A stretch of DNA of 64,000 nucleotides from CAUZWH01 sp965224275 (GCA_965224275.1 CBDCYR010000015.1:372001-436000), one strand, 5' to 3'. Positions 1 through 8,492 are shown, numbered from the stretch's first letter. The notes: generated by a model from the letters alone, not told the origin. Numbers and translations are program-made.

Positions 1-95
1 CCGACGATTTCAGCGCCCGATTCCAGCAATGCCTTGCCCCGCATTCGTGCCATGGCTCCGGCACCGATCACAGCAATACGTTTTGGTTTTGTCAT
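1..95 (-). CDS. Gfo/Idh/MocA-type NAD(P)-binding oxidoreductase, N-terminal fragment
   Basis: Only the first 31 codons lie in the window; the gene continues beyond base 1. The visible peptide starts MTKPKRIAVIGAGAMARMRG, a beta-strand followed by the glycine-rich GxGxxA turn of a Rossmann dinucleotide-binding fold. This opening is typical of the Gfo/Idh/MocA sugar/inositol dehydrogenase-like family. Substrate cannot be guessed from this piece, and another Rossmann dehydrogenase remains possible. Confidence 0.6.
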   Translation of the reverse strand, partial: MTKPKRIAVIGAGAMARMRGKALLESGAEIV

Positions 96-150
96 AATCT
101 TCTGCAGCGGAGATCAATAGGGATCCCGGCCTTTGGGCTAACCTGTTGCC

Positions 151-552
151 TCAGGCGTCGAGGACGATCTCCTTGAAGCGCAGCGAGTCCATGTGTTCCT
201 CGATACGGATGATCTTCTCGTCTTCGCACGTGTAGATGTAGACCACCTGGTTGCTGTAATCGCGCCCGTTCAGTGCTTTGACCTCGGTGTGGAGGCGGAT
301 GACGACGGTGTCGCCGTCGGCGACGATCTTCAAGACATCGGCTTGCACGGTCGACATGTCGAAGTACTTCGGAGCCACCTCGATCATGAATTTCACGACT
401 CCGGCCGCACCCTTGGGCGGGAACAGGCCGACCGATGTCGGGACGACAAATTCGGCGGCTGGGTCGAGCAGCGCGATCATCTTTTCAGCGTCGCCGCGAC
501 CCTGCGCGGCTAGGTAGTCGAGCACCAGCTGCCGGCTCTGTTCCGTCTGCAT
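151..552 (-). CDS. SnoaL/NTF2-like fold protein
   Basis: A protein of about 133 aa with the pattern of the SnoaL/NTF2-like cone fold: an N-terminal helix ending in a GDAEKMIALL-type segment, then the strand DPAAEFVVP, and C-terminal strands around VVYIYTCEDEKI and RIEEHMDSLRF. Members are small hydrolases, isomerases or ligand-binding proteins; no specific activity can be assigned. An ATG exists upstream at 609, but its codons fall inside the CTAG-flanked palindrome at 600-616, so I prefer the ATG at 552, which begins the conserved helix. The gene follows the broken NmrA gene on the same strand. Confidence 0.6.
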   Translation of the reverse strand: MQTEQSRQLVLDYLAAQGRGDAEKMIALLDPAAEFVVPTSVGLFPPKGAAGVVKFMIEVAPKYFDMSTVQADVLKIVADGDTVVIRLHTEVKALNGRDYSNQVVYIYTCEDEKIIRIEEHMDSLRFKEIVLDA

Positions 553-599
553 CTCAGGAATCCCAAGTCTGGCGCCGCGGGCGGCTACTGACCCTATGT

Positions 600-616
600 T
601 GGATTTCATCCACTAG
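600..616. repeat. CTAG-associated 13-bp palindrome, copy 1
   Basis: The core TGGATTTCATCCA (600-612) is followed by CTAG (613-616). Read on the minus strand, the TAG is the stop codon of the shifted NmrA reading frame. This copy and copy 4 near 47962 also share flanking bases, so about 25 bases around each are identical. Other copies lie at 36396, 47962 and 51338, with a degenerate one at 13973. Confidence 0.8.
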
Positions 617-1474
617 GATGCACGCGCAAAATCAGCCGCATACTGATCGATGTCGGTCGCTTTGACTTTGGCGATCCGTTCGAAATCCGGGCTCACCGGC
701 TGATCACCTGCTTCAACCCAGCGCTTGAACAAAGTCATGACAGTGTCGGTTGTCCAATCCGGAAGACCGGCTGCTTTCAAACCAGCCTCCTGATCTTCAT
801 AAGAGAGGCTGACATATTGGATTTCCTTACCCAGCGATCTGGAGAAAGCATTTGCGACGTCGTGAAAGCTAATCGACCGGACCGGTGATGTAGTGGACCC
901 TATTGTTAAACTCGTCCGACGTTAGACATGCAAACGAAGCTTTTGCGATGTCTCTCGTATCGACCATCGGAATTCGCGCATCGCCCAGATACTGCGCGAA
1001 CATCTGCTTTTCCTTCATAAAGGTCGCATGCATCTGCGGGATGTTTTGCATGAAGTAGTGCGGACGTAAGATCACGTACTCCAATCCGCTTGCCATCAGG
1101 TAGTCGTCAACTTCGGCGTGCTGTTCATAAAGAGCCATTCCGGAACCGTCACGAGCCGGTTCAGCCGAGAGACGGACGATTTTACGTACACCGACAGAAA
1201 CGGCGAGATCGATAAACCCCTTGTGCAACTCAAGCATCTCGGGTGCCGGACTGCTGACCAGAAAGACTGTACCGACGTTTTCCAGCGCGACCTTGATGCT
1301 TGGCTCGTCGCCGAGGGCACCCCGCACGGTGGCGACGCCCTGCGACGCAAGCCTCGCTTCACTCTCGTCATTCCGCACCAGCACGCGGTAGGCGGTGCCG
1401 CCATCCTTCAGCATTTCAACAAGAGGCGTGCCGGTATTTCCGGTGCCGCCGATGACGAGGATCTCTGGATTCAT
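613..1474 (-). pseudogene. NmrA-family NAD(P)-binding protein, frameshifted
   Basis: The N-terminal part (1474 down to about 872) carries the Rossmann motif ILVIGGTGNTGTPLV and the NmrA-type RLSAEPARDG and VILRPHYFMQN segments. It stops at 869 after HYITGPVD. A second frame continues directly with SISFHDVANAFSRSLGKEI and ends at 613, which is how NmrA proteins normally continue. Removing one G in the CCGGTCG near 876 would rejoin the frames into about 286 aa, the usual family length. The start at 1474 has an AAGGAAG ribosome site. NmrA-like proteins are NAD(P)-sensing regulators or quinone reductases. The LysR gene is divergent and may control it. Real decay or a sequencing error are both possible. 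Confidence 0.75.
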
Positions 1475-1645
1475 TTTCGCTTCCTTTGCACCCGACATTG
1501 ATGCGGTTGATGTTGCTTCCGGCGTTAACTTAGGTTGTGCACATATGACATTGAACTGGCTATAATTGCGAAGAGTTGTTCCTTTTTTGCACCAATGCGC
1601 CGACCGTTACTCCGAACCCGAACTGAACCAGGCCAATAGAAGCTC

Positions 1646-2542
1646 ATGAAGGTTTTTGAATGGGACGACTTGCGCGTTTTTCTTGCGGTGTTGCGGGGGC
1701 GTTCGGTGCGCGCCGCATCCAAGCTTATGGGCGTGAGCCACTCCACGGTGTCGCGGCGGTTGCAGGCGATGGAGCTGCAGCTGGACGCCAAACTCTTTGT
1801 GCGCCAGCCCGAGGGGTTTGTACCGACTGAAGTCGGCGAAGCGATGATCGAACGGGCTGAGCGGGTTGAAAGTGAAATACTGAGCCTGGAGCGAGAAGTT
1901 TTCAGCCGCGATGCTTTGCTGTCGGGGCCTATTCGGATTACCGCGCCGCCGCCGGTGGCGCAGCGTTTTCTCATGCCGCTGGTCGCTGAATTCGCCGTGC
2001 TCTATCCAGAAATTGTCCTCGAGATAGACGCCACCTTCGATGTCGCGGACCTGCGGCGGCGCAAGGCTGATATTGCTATCCGGCTTCAACGCCAGCCCGA
2101 GAGCAATCTTGTTGCGCACCAGCTACCGGATTTCGCGAGCGCGGTATATGCGACGCCAGAGTACATAGCCGCGCACACTTTTACCGGACAGGAACCAACC
2201 GCCCGTTGGATTGGCTGGGGCAGCGAAGAAGCGCTGGTCGAGTGGCGCCGCGAATCCCCGTTTTCGAGCTGCAAACTTCACCATCATATTTCCGATTCCC
2301 TGACCCAGCTTGACGCCGTCAAAGCGGGTTTAGGGTTCGGGTTTCTGTTCTGCTTTATGGGTGAATCCGAGCCTGATTTGGTGCGTGTTCCCCCAACCAA
2401 CTTCGTTAGATTGGGTTGGGCCTGGGTGCTCACCCATCCCGATCTCGTCTCAACCGAGCGTGTGCGCGTATGCGTCCGCTTTTTGGTTGACGCGATGGCC
2501 AAGCACAAGCGCCAGCTTCAAGGGCAGGTGACGTCTTCGTAA
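1646..2542 (+). CDS. LysR-family transcriptional regulator
   Basis: 298 aa. Residues 5-65 form the LysR winged helix-turn-helix (AASKLMGVSHSTVSRRLQAM), and residues about 90-290 the periplasmic-binding-like effector domain (GPIRITAPPPVAQRFLMPL). LysR proteins usually control a divergent neighbour, here the NmrA-family gene 171 bp away. The intergenic stretch has a TATAAT at 1561-1566 that could be a -10 box, but without a good -35. The effector is unknown. The protein appears complete, with VTSS at its end. Confidence 0.9.
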   Translation: MKVFEWDDLRVFLAVLRGRSVRAASKLMGVSHSTVSRRLQAMELQLDAKLFVRQPEGFVPTEVGEAMIERAERVESEILSLEREVFSRDALLSGPIRITAPPPVAQRFLMPLVAEFAVLYPEIVLEIDATFDVADLRRRKADIAIRLQRQPESNLVAHQLPDFASAVYATPEYIAAHTFTGQEPTARWIGWGSEEALVEWRRESPFSSCKLHHHISDSLTQLDAVKAGLGFGFLFCFMGESEPDLVRVPPTNFVRLGWAWVLTHPDLVSTERVRVCVRFLVDAMAKHKRQLQGQVTSS

Positions 2543-2653
2543 TCGCGGAACCTCTTAACGGCTAGTTTCGGCCCCCAAACCGACAACGAAAGAGCGGCCA
2601 GGAGCGCGACGCCTGAGACGGCAGGATTAATACCCGCGTCGATACCGATGTTC

Positions 2654-3859
2654 TCATCGGTCTTTGGCCATCGCAGCGGGTTCCGTCGCACCACCCGCCA
2701 AGGTCACCGCGGTAATGATGAGTGCGGCGCTCGTTATGACGAGGGAAACAGCGAAACTTTGAGTCAAGTTATAGACGGAGCTGGCGAACACCGGGCCGAT
2801 CATCTGTCCAATGGCAAACGACGTGGTCATGACGGCGATATGACGCATGACGTCCTGAGGCGGTGCGATACGATGCGCCTCCTTCATACCCGTCATCGTG
2901 ACAATCATGAACGTTCCACCGACGCAGAGGCCCGCGGCGATGATCGTGAGAATGTGGGGATGAATTACCGGCAGGAGAAGACCGGCCGCCATGACGATAT
3001 GGCTTACGGCCCATATCTGTCGATTGGAGTATCGCTTGTGAAACTTCGCGGCCAGGATGGTGGAAACGAAAGCGGCAGCGCCAAACACCGGCCAACTCCA
3101 ACCGAATATCAACGGAGATTGAACGACATCGCGGGCCATGACGGGCAAATAGGTGGCCGGAATAACGTAGCCGATACCCAACACCCCGTAAGCGATCACG
3201 ATGCGCCAATTGAGCGGACTTCGTTGTGAACCCGGACGCTGAGTGGGAGGACGAATGGCGGGAATTTCCGGCCCAATGCTTAGCCAGACTGCACAAATCG
3301 TGATCAGTGAAATGGCGCCCACTATCTGCCAGCTCAAGGAACTGCCGATCTGCTGCACCATGAAAACGAGACAAACGAGTCCGGTGATAGATATCCCCGC
3401 GCCCACGCCAGAGAAGACCCAACCCTGATATTCCGCCCGGCCGTTTTCGGCCAGATGCCTGACGTAGTAGTTGCTGACGAGCACCAGCGTCCAGGCGCTG
3501 CATACGCCAGTCAGCCAACGCAAAATCAGCCAAACCGTGAAATCGTTCGTCACGCCCATACCCACGGTGCCGACACCGATGGCAAGCAGGGAAAGCCGCA
3601 ACATCATCTTCGGCGGGCAGGGGATTTTGGCTACGAAAACGGCGCCCAGCAAGTATCCGAGGAAATGAACGGACGCGAGATAACCGCCGCCTGTGATGCT
3701 GACCAACCCGTCTTCGGTCATCATTGGAAACAATGGCGTAAACGCGAATCGACCGATTCCCATCGCCAACGCCAACGAAACCATGCCAGTCAGGGTAATG
3801 CGGAAGGTCGACAATTTCGGTGACATGGCGGCGGGCCGAGTGCTGATTGTCTTCGCCAT
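2654..3859 (-). CDS. MFS transporter, YbfB/YjiJ type
   Basis: About 401 aa with some twelve hydrophobic segments. The first segment reads MVSLALAMGIGRFAFTPLFP, the signature opening of the YbfB/YjiJ branch of the major facilitator superfamily, whose substrates are mostly unknown. The start at 3859 is the first ATG that does not lie in the IS; 3826 (MSPKLS) is an alternative. The start codon is only 27 bp from the left end of IS5 copy 1, so the native promoter has probably been displaced and expression may now depend on IS sequence. Confidence 0.85.
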   Translation of the reverse strand: MAKTISTRPAAMSPKLSTFRITLTGMVSLALAMGIGRFAFTPLFPMMTEDGLVSITGGGYLASVHFLGYLLGAVFVAKIPCPPKMMLRLSLLAIGVGTVGMGVTNDFTVWLILRWLTGVCSAWTLVLVSNYYVRHLAENGRAEYQGWVFSGVGAGISITGLVCLVFMVQQIGSSLSWQIVGAISLITICAVWLSIGPEIPAIRPPTQRPGSQRSPLNWRIVIAYGVLGIGYVIPATYLPVMARDVVQSPLIFGWSWPVFGAAAFVSTILAAKFHKRYSNRQIWAVSHIVMAAGLLLPVIHPHILTIIAAGLCVGGTFMIVTMTGMKEAHRIAPPQDVMRHIAVMTTSFAIGQMIGPVFASSVYNLTQSFAVSLVITSAALIITAVTLAGGATEPAAMAKDR

Positions 3860-3885
3860 AAGGCTGTCGCTATTTGCTGGTCTAA

Positions 3886-4817
3886 GAGGCCAACCCGAAA
3901 CTAGTTGAGTGATTTCAGTCGGTTGTGGCTTACTCGGTTGTGTCAAAGCAAACGAGGAGGCACAACATGTGGACCGAAATCACTCGCCCGAATTATGAGC
4001 GCCGTGGCGGGCGCTACGCAAGCGACCTGACGGATCGAGAGTGGGCGTTGATCGCGCCGCTCATGCCGCCGCGCAAGAAGATCGGCCGGCCGAGGACGAC
4101 GGACCTGCGCCATGTCATGGATGCGGTCATGTACATGGCCTCGACGGGCTGCCAGTGGGCGATGTTGCCGAACGACTTCCCTCCGCCTTCCACGGTCCAG
4201 CGCTATTTCTACGACTGGCGCTCCAACGGCCTGCTGGAGAGCATCAACCATCACCTGGTCATGGCGGCCCGGGAGCTGGAAGGACGCGAGGCCGGCCCGA
4301 GCGCCGGGGTGATCGACAGCCAGAGCGTGAAAACCACGGAAAGCGGTGGTGTTCGGGGCTATGACGCGGGCAAGAAGATCAAGGGCCGCAAGCGTCACAT
4401 CGTCACCGATACACTCGGCCTGCTGGTCGGCCTGATCGTGCACGCAGCCGATATCCAGGACCGCGACGGCGCGCCCGAGGTCCTCAAATCGATCCGTCAT
4501 CGCTTCCCCCGGCTGCGTCACCTCTTCGCCGACGCCGCCTACGCGGGACCGAAACTCGAGGGCGCCCTTGAGGACATCGGCCGCTGGAAGCTCGAGATCA
4601 TCAAGCGCTCAGACACCGCCCAGGGCTTCGAGCTCCTGCCCAGACGATGGGTCGTCGAGAGGACCTTCGCCTGGCTCAACCGATGCCGTCGACTGGCCAA
4701 GGATTGGGAGAAATCAATCGCCTCCGCACAGGCATGGATTCTTGTCGCCAACATCCGACTCCTCACAAGGCGGCTCGCAAGGTACTGTTATCAAACATAG
4801 AGTTTCGAGTCGGACTC
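3886..4817 (+). mobile_element. IS5-family insertion sequence, copy 1 (932 bp)
   Basis: Both ends are visible: the left end is GAGGCCAACCCGAAAC and the right end, read inward, is GAGTCCGACTCGAAAC, imperfect 16-bp inverted repeats. A copy of the same length lies at 16860-17791. The bases outside are TAA on the left and TTA on the right, which do not match. Both are of the TNA form used by this element (copy 2 has TCA on both sides), so copy 1 probably marks a recombination between two insertions. Confidence 0.9.
3967..4800 (+). CDS. IS5-family transposase (copy 1)
   Basis: 277 aa from the ATG at 3967, which follows a strong GAGGAGG site; an upstream in-frame start at 3925 has no such site. 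The DDE catalytic residues are recognisable in VIDSQSVKTTESGG (D), LFADAAYAG (D) and VVERTFAWLNRCRRL (E), the standard IS5-family C-terminal signature. It is identical in protein sequence to the transposase at 16941-17774, pointing to recent spread. No frameshift is seen, so it is likely active. Confidence 0.95.
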   Translation: MWTEITRPNYERRGGRYASDLTDREWALIAPLMPPRKKIGRPRTTDLRHVMDAVMYMASTGCQWAMLPNDFPPPSTVQRYFYDWRSNGLLESINHHLVMAARELEGREAGPSAGVIDSQSVKTTESGGVRGYDAGKKIKGRKRHIVTDTLGLLVGLIVHAADIQDRDGAPEVLKSIRHRFPRLRHLFADAAYAGPKLEGALEDIGRWKLEIIKRSDTAQGFELLPRRWVVERTFAWLNRCRRLAKDWEKSIASAQAWILVANIRLLTRRLARYCYQT

Positions 4818-5096
4818 TTAGAGAACAATGACGCCCGGATTACCCTGTGCAAAGTATGACGAGGCGACCGATACTTTTGTTCCGCGAACTGATTACATGG
4901 TGTTTTTCAACTAGCCAGGTCGGCCAGGTCGGAATGTCGTATTTGGGGTCAATGTCTGCCTAGATTAGAACTTGCCCACTGCGTCGGAACTGGCCCCGGT
5001 TCCTGACGTAATCGGTTAGAAAACGAACATCACCAGACTGAATGTTCCGCATGACCCCCTTGGTAACAGGCCGAAGGAACCGATTAGCGGATTCGG
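4818..5096. other. Intergenic stretch with no recognisable gene
   Basis: 279 bp between the right end of IS5 copy 1 and the nitroreductase gene. It contains a short direct repeat (CCAGGTCGG twice, near 4915) and several stop codons in every frame. I see no RNA gene or conserved coding segment. It may be a remnant of DNA brought next to the MFS gene by IS recombination. Confidence 0.5.
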
Positions 5097-5741
5097 TCAG
5101 TCCGCCCACGGAGGGCGTGCATCCCAGTGGTCCCAATAGGACGTATCCGCCGTCTCGTAGCGCCGTGTCGGGCCAAACTTGCCGCGTGGATAGCCGAGCG
5201 GGATGCAACAGTGGAAGTCGACTTCCGCCGGCACGCCGAACATCGCGTTGACCCGGTCCATCACGCTCGGATGCAAGGTTGTCAATACCGAGCCAATCCC
5301 AAGGGCCCGTGCCGCCAGCAACAGGTTCTGGACGCCGGGGAACACCGAGTGGGCGGCCGCCCCGCCGGTTGCGTAGGCCAGGACCACGACCGGGGCATAG
5401 CGCATTTCACTCGCCAACAGTGCCGGCATCCGAGCCGGAGAATCAGCCGGGAGATCCTGCCCCGGAGTCCATCCAAACTCGTCGTTGCGCTTGGCCCACC
5501 AAGCCTCGAAGTAGAGTTCGCCGAACGCGGCAATGCGTTGCCGATCACGAACAACCAGAAAGCGCGTTGCTTGTGCGTTCCCGCCGTTCGGGGCCTTAGA
5601 CGCTGAGTCCAGTACGATCTTCAATTGCGCATCGCTAATCGGTCGGTCACGGTCGAGGCGCCGGATCGCGCGCTGGCTAAACATCGCCTCGCCGATCGGC
5701 ATGCTCAATTCGGCGGGCCGGTTCAATCGGACCATTTTCAT
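5097..5741 (-). CDS. Nitroreductase-family FMN oxidoreductase
   Basis: 214 aa. The start MKMVRLNRPAELSM has a GGAGAG site in front. The family pattern is clear: SQRAIRRLDRDRPISD near the N-terminus (FMN-phosphate binding Arg), APNGGNAQATRFLVVRD, the central hydrophobic helix PGVQNLLLAARALGIGSVLT and the terminal IPLGYPRGKFGP. Such enzymes use FMN and NAD(P)H to reduce nitro groups, quinones or other electrophiles, in the cytoplasm. Its neighbours here are catabolic, so a role in reducing an aromatic or heterocyclic compound is plausible but unproven. Confidence 0.85.
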   Translation of the reverse strand: MKMVRLNRPAELSMPIGEAMFSQRAIRRLDRDRPISDAQLKIVLDSASKAPNGGNAQATRFLVVRDRQRIAAFGELYFEAWWAKRNDEFGWTPGQDLPADSPARMPALLASEMRYAPVVVLAYATGGAAAHSVFPGVQNLLLAARALGIGSVLTTLHPSVMDRVNAMFGVPAEVDFHCCIPLGYPRGKFGPTRRYETADTSYWDHWDARPPWAD

Positions 5742-5858
5742 GTCGTTCGGTCTCTCCGGTGGTGTGGGAACCAGCCGACTGGCCGCGATGGGCTGATTGA
5801 GTTCGCGAGCGTCGAACGGTCCCGGCAGGGTTCTGCTATTTTCCAGTCGTATTAGGTC

Positions 5859-6593
5859 TCATGCCCATTTGGGGGCAGCAGGTCGCAGTTTACCTTCAAC
5901 GCCGTGTTTTTTGATCAACTCAGCCACCAAGCCCGTCGCATGGACTTCCTGAACAAACTGCTCGACGAAGGCTTTCAGGCCGGCGTTCTGCGGTTTGGTG
6001 CCGATCGCCTGGCGTACTGACGTGAATCGTCCGTCTAACACACGGGAACCGGGTAGGGTTGTGGCGCTTTCCTGCAAGGCAGGAACCAGGCCGGCCAGCG
6101 CATCCAACTCTTCCGACACGAACAGGTCGAACGAACCGGCAATGCCCTTCGCGCGCCGCAGTTCCGCGTGCTGCAGCGTGCGTGACAGGTACAGATCATA
6201 GGCCGCACGGTCCGACACCGCGATCCGAGCGCCCGGCTGGTCGACGTCCTCGATCGACTGAAACGACGAATTCGCAGGAACCAGATAGGTGGCCTCGATC
6301 TCGACATAGGCATCGCTGAACGCGATTGTCTCAGCCCGCGCCGGTTCCACGGCGATCAACCCGATATCCCATTCATCCCGTTCCAGCGCGTCGGCAACTT
6401 CGCCGGGGGTCGCGAAGGTAACGTAGGACACAGCAACGCCGAGCCGGTTCGCGATCGCCGCAGCGATATCGGGCGCGATACCTTCCGGGTCGCCAGTCGG
6501 GCTGGTTCCCGTCACCAGCAGAATGTTGCCGAGATTGATGCCGACGCGCAACGTCGTGGGATCGGTAAGTTCGGATAGGGCGTTCTGGGTCAT
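5859..6593 (-). CDS. Family 3 solute-binding-like protein without signal peptide
   Basis: 244 aa with the fold signature of amino-acid ABC transporter binding proteins (SBP family 3): LRVGINLGN at the start, PEGIAPDIAAAIANRLGV, WDIGLIAVEPARAETIAFSD and the late FVEQFVQEVHATGLVAELIK. Binding proteins normally begin with a secretion signal, but this one starts MTQNALSELTDPTTLRVG with an AAGGAAG site in front and no hydrophobic leader. It may be a cytoplasmic sensor or enzyme, or may have lost its signal. No cognate permease lies next to it. Confidence 0.75.
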   Translation of the reverse strand: MTQNALSELTDPTTLRVGINLGNILLVTGTSPTGDPEGIAPDIAAAIANRLGVAVSYVTFATPGEVADALERDEWDIGLIAVEPARAETIAFSDAYVEIEATYLVPANSSFQSIEDVDQPGARIAVSDRAAYDLYLSRTLQHAELRRAKGIAGSFDLFVSEELDALAGLVPALQESATTLPGSRVLDGRFTSVRQAIGTKPQNAGLKAFVEQFVQEVHATGLVAELIKKHGVEGKLRPAAPKWA

Positions 6594-6654
6594 GGTCGGC
6601 TTCCTTCGAAAGCGTAGACGCCGTCGGCCGGGATTCGCGGCATCGTCGGCGGGC

Positions 6655-7056
6655 TCAACCCTTGACGGGGACGGTTGTGTACTGCGCCGGCAGCGTGATT
6701 TCCATCACTTCGTAGTCGTCTGAATAATCCAGCACGTTATGGCGAATCAACGGCGGCTGAATCCAGCAGTCACCTTTCTCGAACTCGATCTCGCCCTCAC
6801 CCTCGAACCACACGCGTGAGTGCCCGGCCAGCACGAACACCATCTGGAACTCCAACTCATGGTAATGGGCGCCGCTGCCGCCCTCGGGGCACGGTTTGGT
6901 GGTGCGGATGATGTGCGCCTTAATGGCCCCGTTGGTGACGGCGTCTATTCCAAGATCGCGATATTCGCGGTAGACCCGCAGCCCGCCGCTGATAAACGGG
7001 TTGTCCTTCGCTCGGTTGACGATGAATTTGGAGGTGATCGGGTTGCCGTCGGGCAT
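6655..7056 (-). CDS. Cupin-domain protein
   Basis: 133 aa beginning MPDGNPITSKF; GGGGAG sits 8 bases before the ATG at 7056. The metal-binding cupin motif 1 is visible as GSGAHYHELEFQMVFVLAG (HxH...E), followed by motif 2 around GDCWIQPPLIRHNVLDY. Single-domain cupins of this size are often dioxygenases, isomerases or sensors in aromatic breakdown. The gene is on the same strand as the neighbouring TauD, NicD-like and NicX-like genes and may belong to the same unit, though the repeat-rich gap at 7057-7298 separates them. Confidence 0.75.
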   Translation of the reverse strand: MPDGNPITSKFIVNRAKDNPFISGGLRVYREYRDLGIDAVTNGAIKAHIIRTTKPCPEGGSGAHYHELEFQMVFVLAGHSRVWFEGEGEIEFEKGDCWIQPPLIRHNVLDYSDDYEVMEITLPAQYTTVPVKG

Positions 7057-7135
7057 GGTGCACGCTCCCCACATGTTTCCTGGACGGGACTACTGTATTT
7101 TGGCGAGAGGCAATAGTTCCACTCCCCGAAGCTCT

Positions 7136-7310
7136 ACCCCTCCTCCCCTCCTCCCCTCCTTCCCTCTTCCTATCGGGTTTTATTGGCCTGGGAGCTATGG
7201 GGTGGCCCCTCCTCCCCTCCTAAGAGGCCAACCCGAAACCCCTCCTCCCCTCCTCCCCTCCGTTCCCTCTTCGCTATCGGGTTTTATTGGCCTGGGAGCT
7301 ATGGGGTGGC
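7136..7310. repeat. Two ~72-bp direct repeats of pyrimidine-rich DNA
   Basis: Unit 1 is 7136-7206 and unit 2 is 7238-7310. Each has a run of CCTCCCCT tandem units, then TTCCCTCTTC, then a shared block (TATCGGGTTTTATTGGCCTG onward) ending in GGGGTGGC. They differ by only a few bases. Between them lie more CCTCCCCT units and a 20-bp piece matching the left end of the IS5 element. I see no gene here. Slippage or an IS-related event are plausible origins, and an assembly artefact cannot be excluded. Confidence 0.8.
7220..7239. repeat. Orphan IS5-family left-end fragment
   Basis: The 20 bases CTAAGAGGCCAACCCGAAAC are identical to positions 3882-3901, that is the left inverted repeat of IS5 copy 1 plus its outside bases CTAA. 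Homology stops abruptly on both sides, where pyrimidine-rich repeat resumes. No transposase follows. Confidence 0.8.
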
Positions 7311-8492
7311 GGAGACGTAAATCAGCATAGAAATTTGGTCACATGCGAAAACAGCGCGTTGGCGTCTAAGGAGAGAGGCGGAACTTGGGCGTGCCGTCGG
7401 CCGGCGTGACGCCGTTGCGCCAGTTCTCGAAATAAGCCGCGCCACGGTGCATGTCGGGCACGCGCAGCCACAGCCGCAGTAGATGCCGGCGCCGCTCCGG
7501 CTCCGGCCAAAATAAGCCGCGCCACGGTGCATGTCGGGCACGCGCAGCCACAGCCGCAGTAGATGCCGGCGCCGCTCCGGCTCCGGCCAATCCTCGAATG
7601 CGGTGCGGTTATGAAGAATCAGGCCGTTATTGACGAGCTGGATATCGCCCGGCTCGAACGCCATAGAGAACTCGACCGATGGACAGAGTCCATCAAGAAA
7701 CAGTTGCGCCTCGCGCTGCTCGCCAGTCATCGCCGGCGCGCCTGGCAGATCGTGGCCCTTGCGAATGTGGTAGAACCCGGCCGAACAATGCAACCCACCA
7801 CCTGCTCTGTCGAACACCGGTGATATATACCAGGGGAGTTGCCCGGTGACGCCCTCGCCGAGCCGCGAATAGTAGAAGGGCTGGCACAGAACTTCGAGGA
7901 AATCGGGACGGCGCTCGCGGATTATCTCGTATAGCGCCATTGAGCTCACGAGCTTGGAGAGTCCGCCGCTTTTTGACTTTTGCAGGCACATGAGCCCGAC
8001 GATATCGCACTGATCGCAGTGATAGCTGAGCTTGGCATTGGTATCGTAACCGCGCGTACTCGCCTGCTCGAGGTCTGAGCCGAGATCGACAACATGCCCA
8101 ATCATATCGCCGTACGCGTTGTTCGGAACCGGCTGACCCAAGGCGTTGCCGAGCAGCCAATAGGCGATAAAAGCGTCGCGTCGCGACCATCGATCAAGCG
8201 GAAAACCACGCAACACGACGAAGCCCTTGCCTTCGGTCAACTCTGTTCGGAGCTCGGCAGCCAAGCGTTTGATGGCCGGCGCGATGACATCGTCAATCGC
8301 GCAAGATTGGAGTCCGCTCAAATCGTCGCCAATGCGTTGTGCAACCTCCTGCGTCATCGTCTCCAAGGTGGCGATCTCGTTCGCTTCGAGTGATCGCCAC
8401 CACCGCGTTGACGCCATCGCCTGGCCGGTCCAATGAGCCGGATGGTCGGCATAGGATGGCATCGTTGGCTCACTCGATTTCCGCTGTTGCAT
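7299..8492 (-). CDS. TauD/TfdA-like Fe(II)/2-oxoglutarate dioxygenase, altered C-terminus
   Basis: The conserved part (residues 1-328) matches the TauD/TfdA oxygenase family: GKGFVVLRGFPLD near residue 90, iron ligands H158 and D160 in SYHCDQCD, distal His H294 in LILHNRTAFEDW, and the 2-oxoglutarate-binding arginines in PEPERRRHLLRLWLR. Such enzymes hydroxylate small substrates in the cytoplasm. After MHRGAAYF the frame is shifted by a perfect 80-bp tandem duplication (7431-7590). Without it the protein would continue ENWRNGVTPADGTPKF and stop at 7366. The present 69-residue tail is arginine/serine-rich nonsense ending in repeat DNA. The catalytic core is intact, so activity is possible. A start at 8462 (MPSYAD) is an alternative. 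Confidence 0.8.
   Translation of the reverse strand: MQQRKSSEPTMPSYADHPAHWTGQAMASTRWWRSLEANEIATLETMTQEVAQRIGDDLSGLQSCAIDDVIAPAIKRLAAELRTELTEGKGFVVLRGFPLDRWSRRDAFIAYWLLGNALGQPVPNNAYGDMIGHVVDLGSDLEQASTRGYDTNAKLSYHCDQCDIVGLMCLQKSKSGGLSKLVSSMALYEIIRERRPDFLEVLCQPFYYSRLGEGVTGQLPWYISPVFDRAGGGLHCSAGFYHIRKGHDLPGAPAMTGEQREAQLFLDGLCPSVEFSMAFEPGDIQLVNNGLILHNRTAFEDWPEPERRRHLLRLWLRVPDMHRGAAYFGRSRSGAGIYCGCGCACPTCTVARLISRTGATASRRPTARPSSASLLRRQRAVFACDQISMLIYVSATP
7431..7590. repeat. Perfect 80-bp tandem duplication
   Basis: Bases 7431-7510 are repeated exactly at 7511-7590. The unit lies inside the TauD-like gene and 80 is not a multiple of three, so it shifts the reading frame for the last part of the protein. 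The absence of any mismatch implies a very recent event, or an assembly error. Confidence 0.95.

Noticed and set aside
151..609. The ATG at 609 as start of the NTF2-like gene
   Set aside because: Its first codons lie in the repeated palindrome and are not conserved; the ATG at 552 begins the family fold.
1561..1566. TATAAT as a firm lysR promoter
   Set aside because: There is no matching -35 box at a proper distance, so it is mentioned only as a possibility.
7136..7310. CRISPR-like array
   Set aside because: Only two long units, low complexity, no regular spacers and no cas genes nearby.
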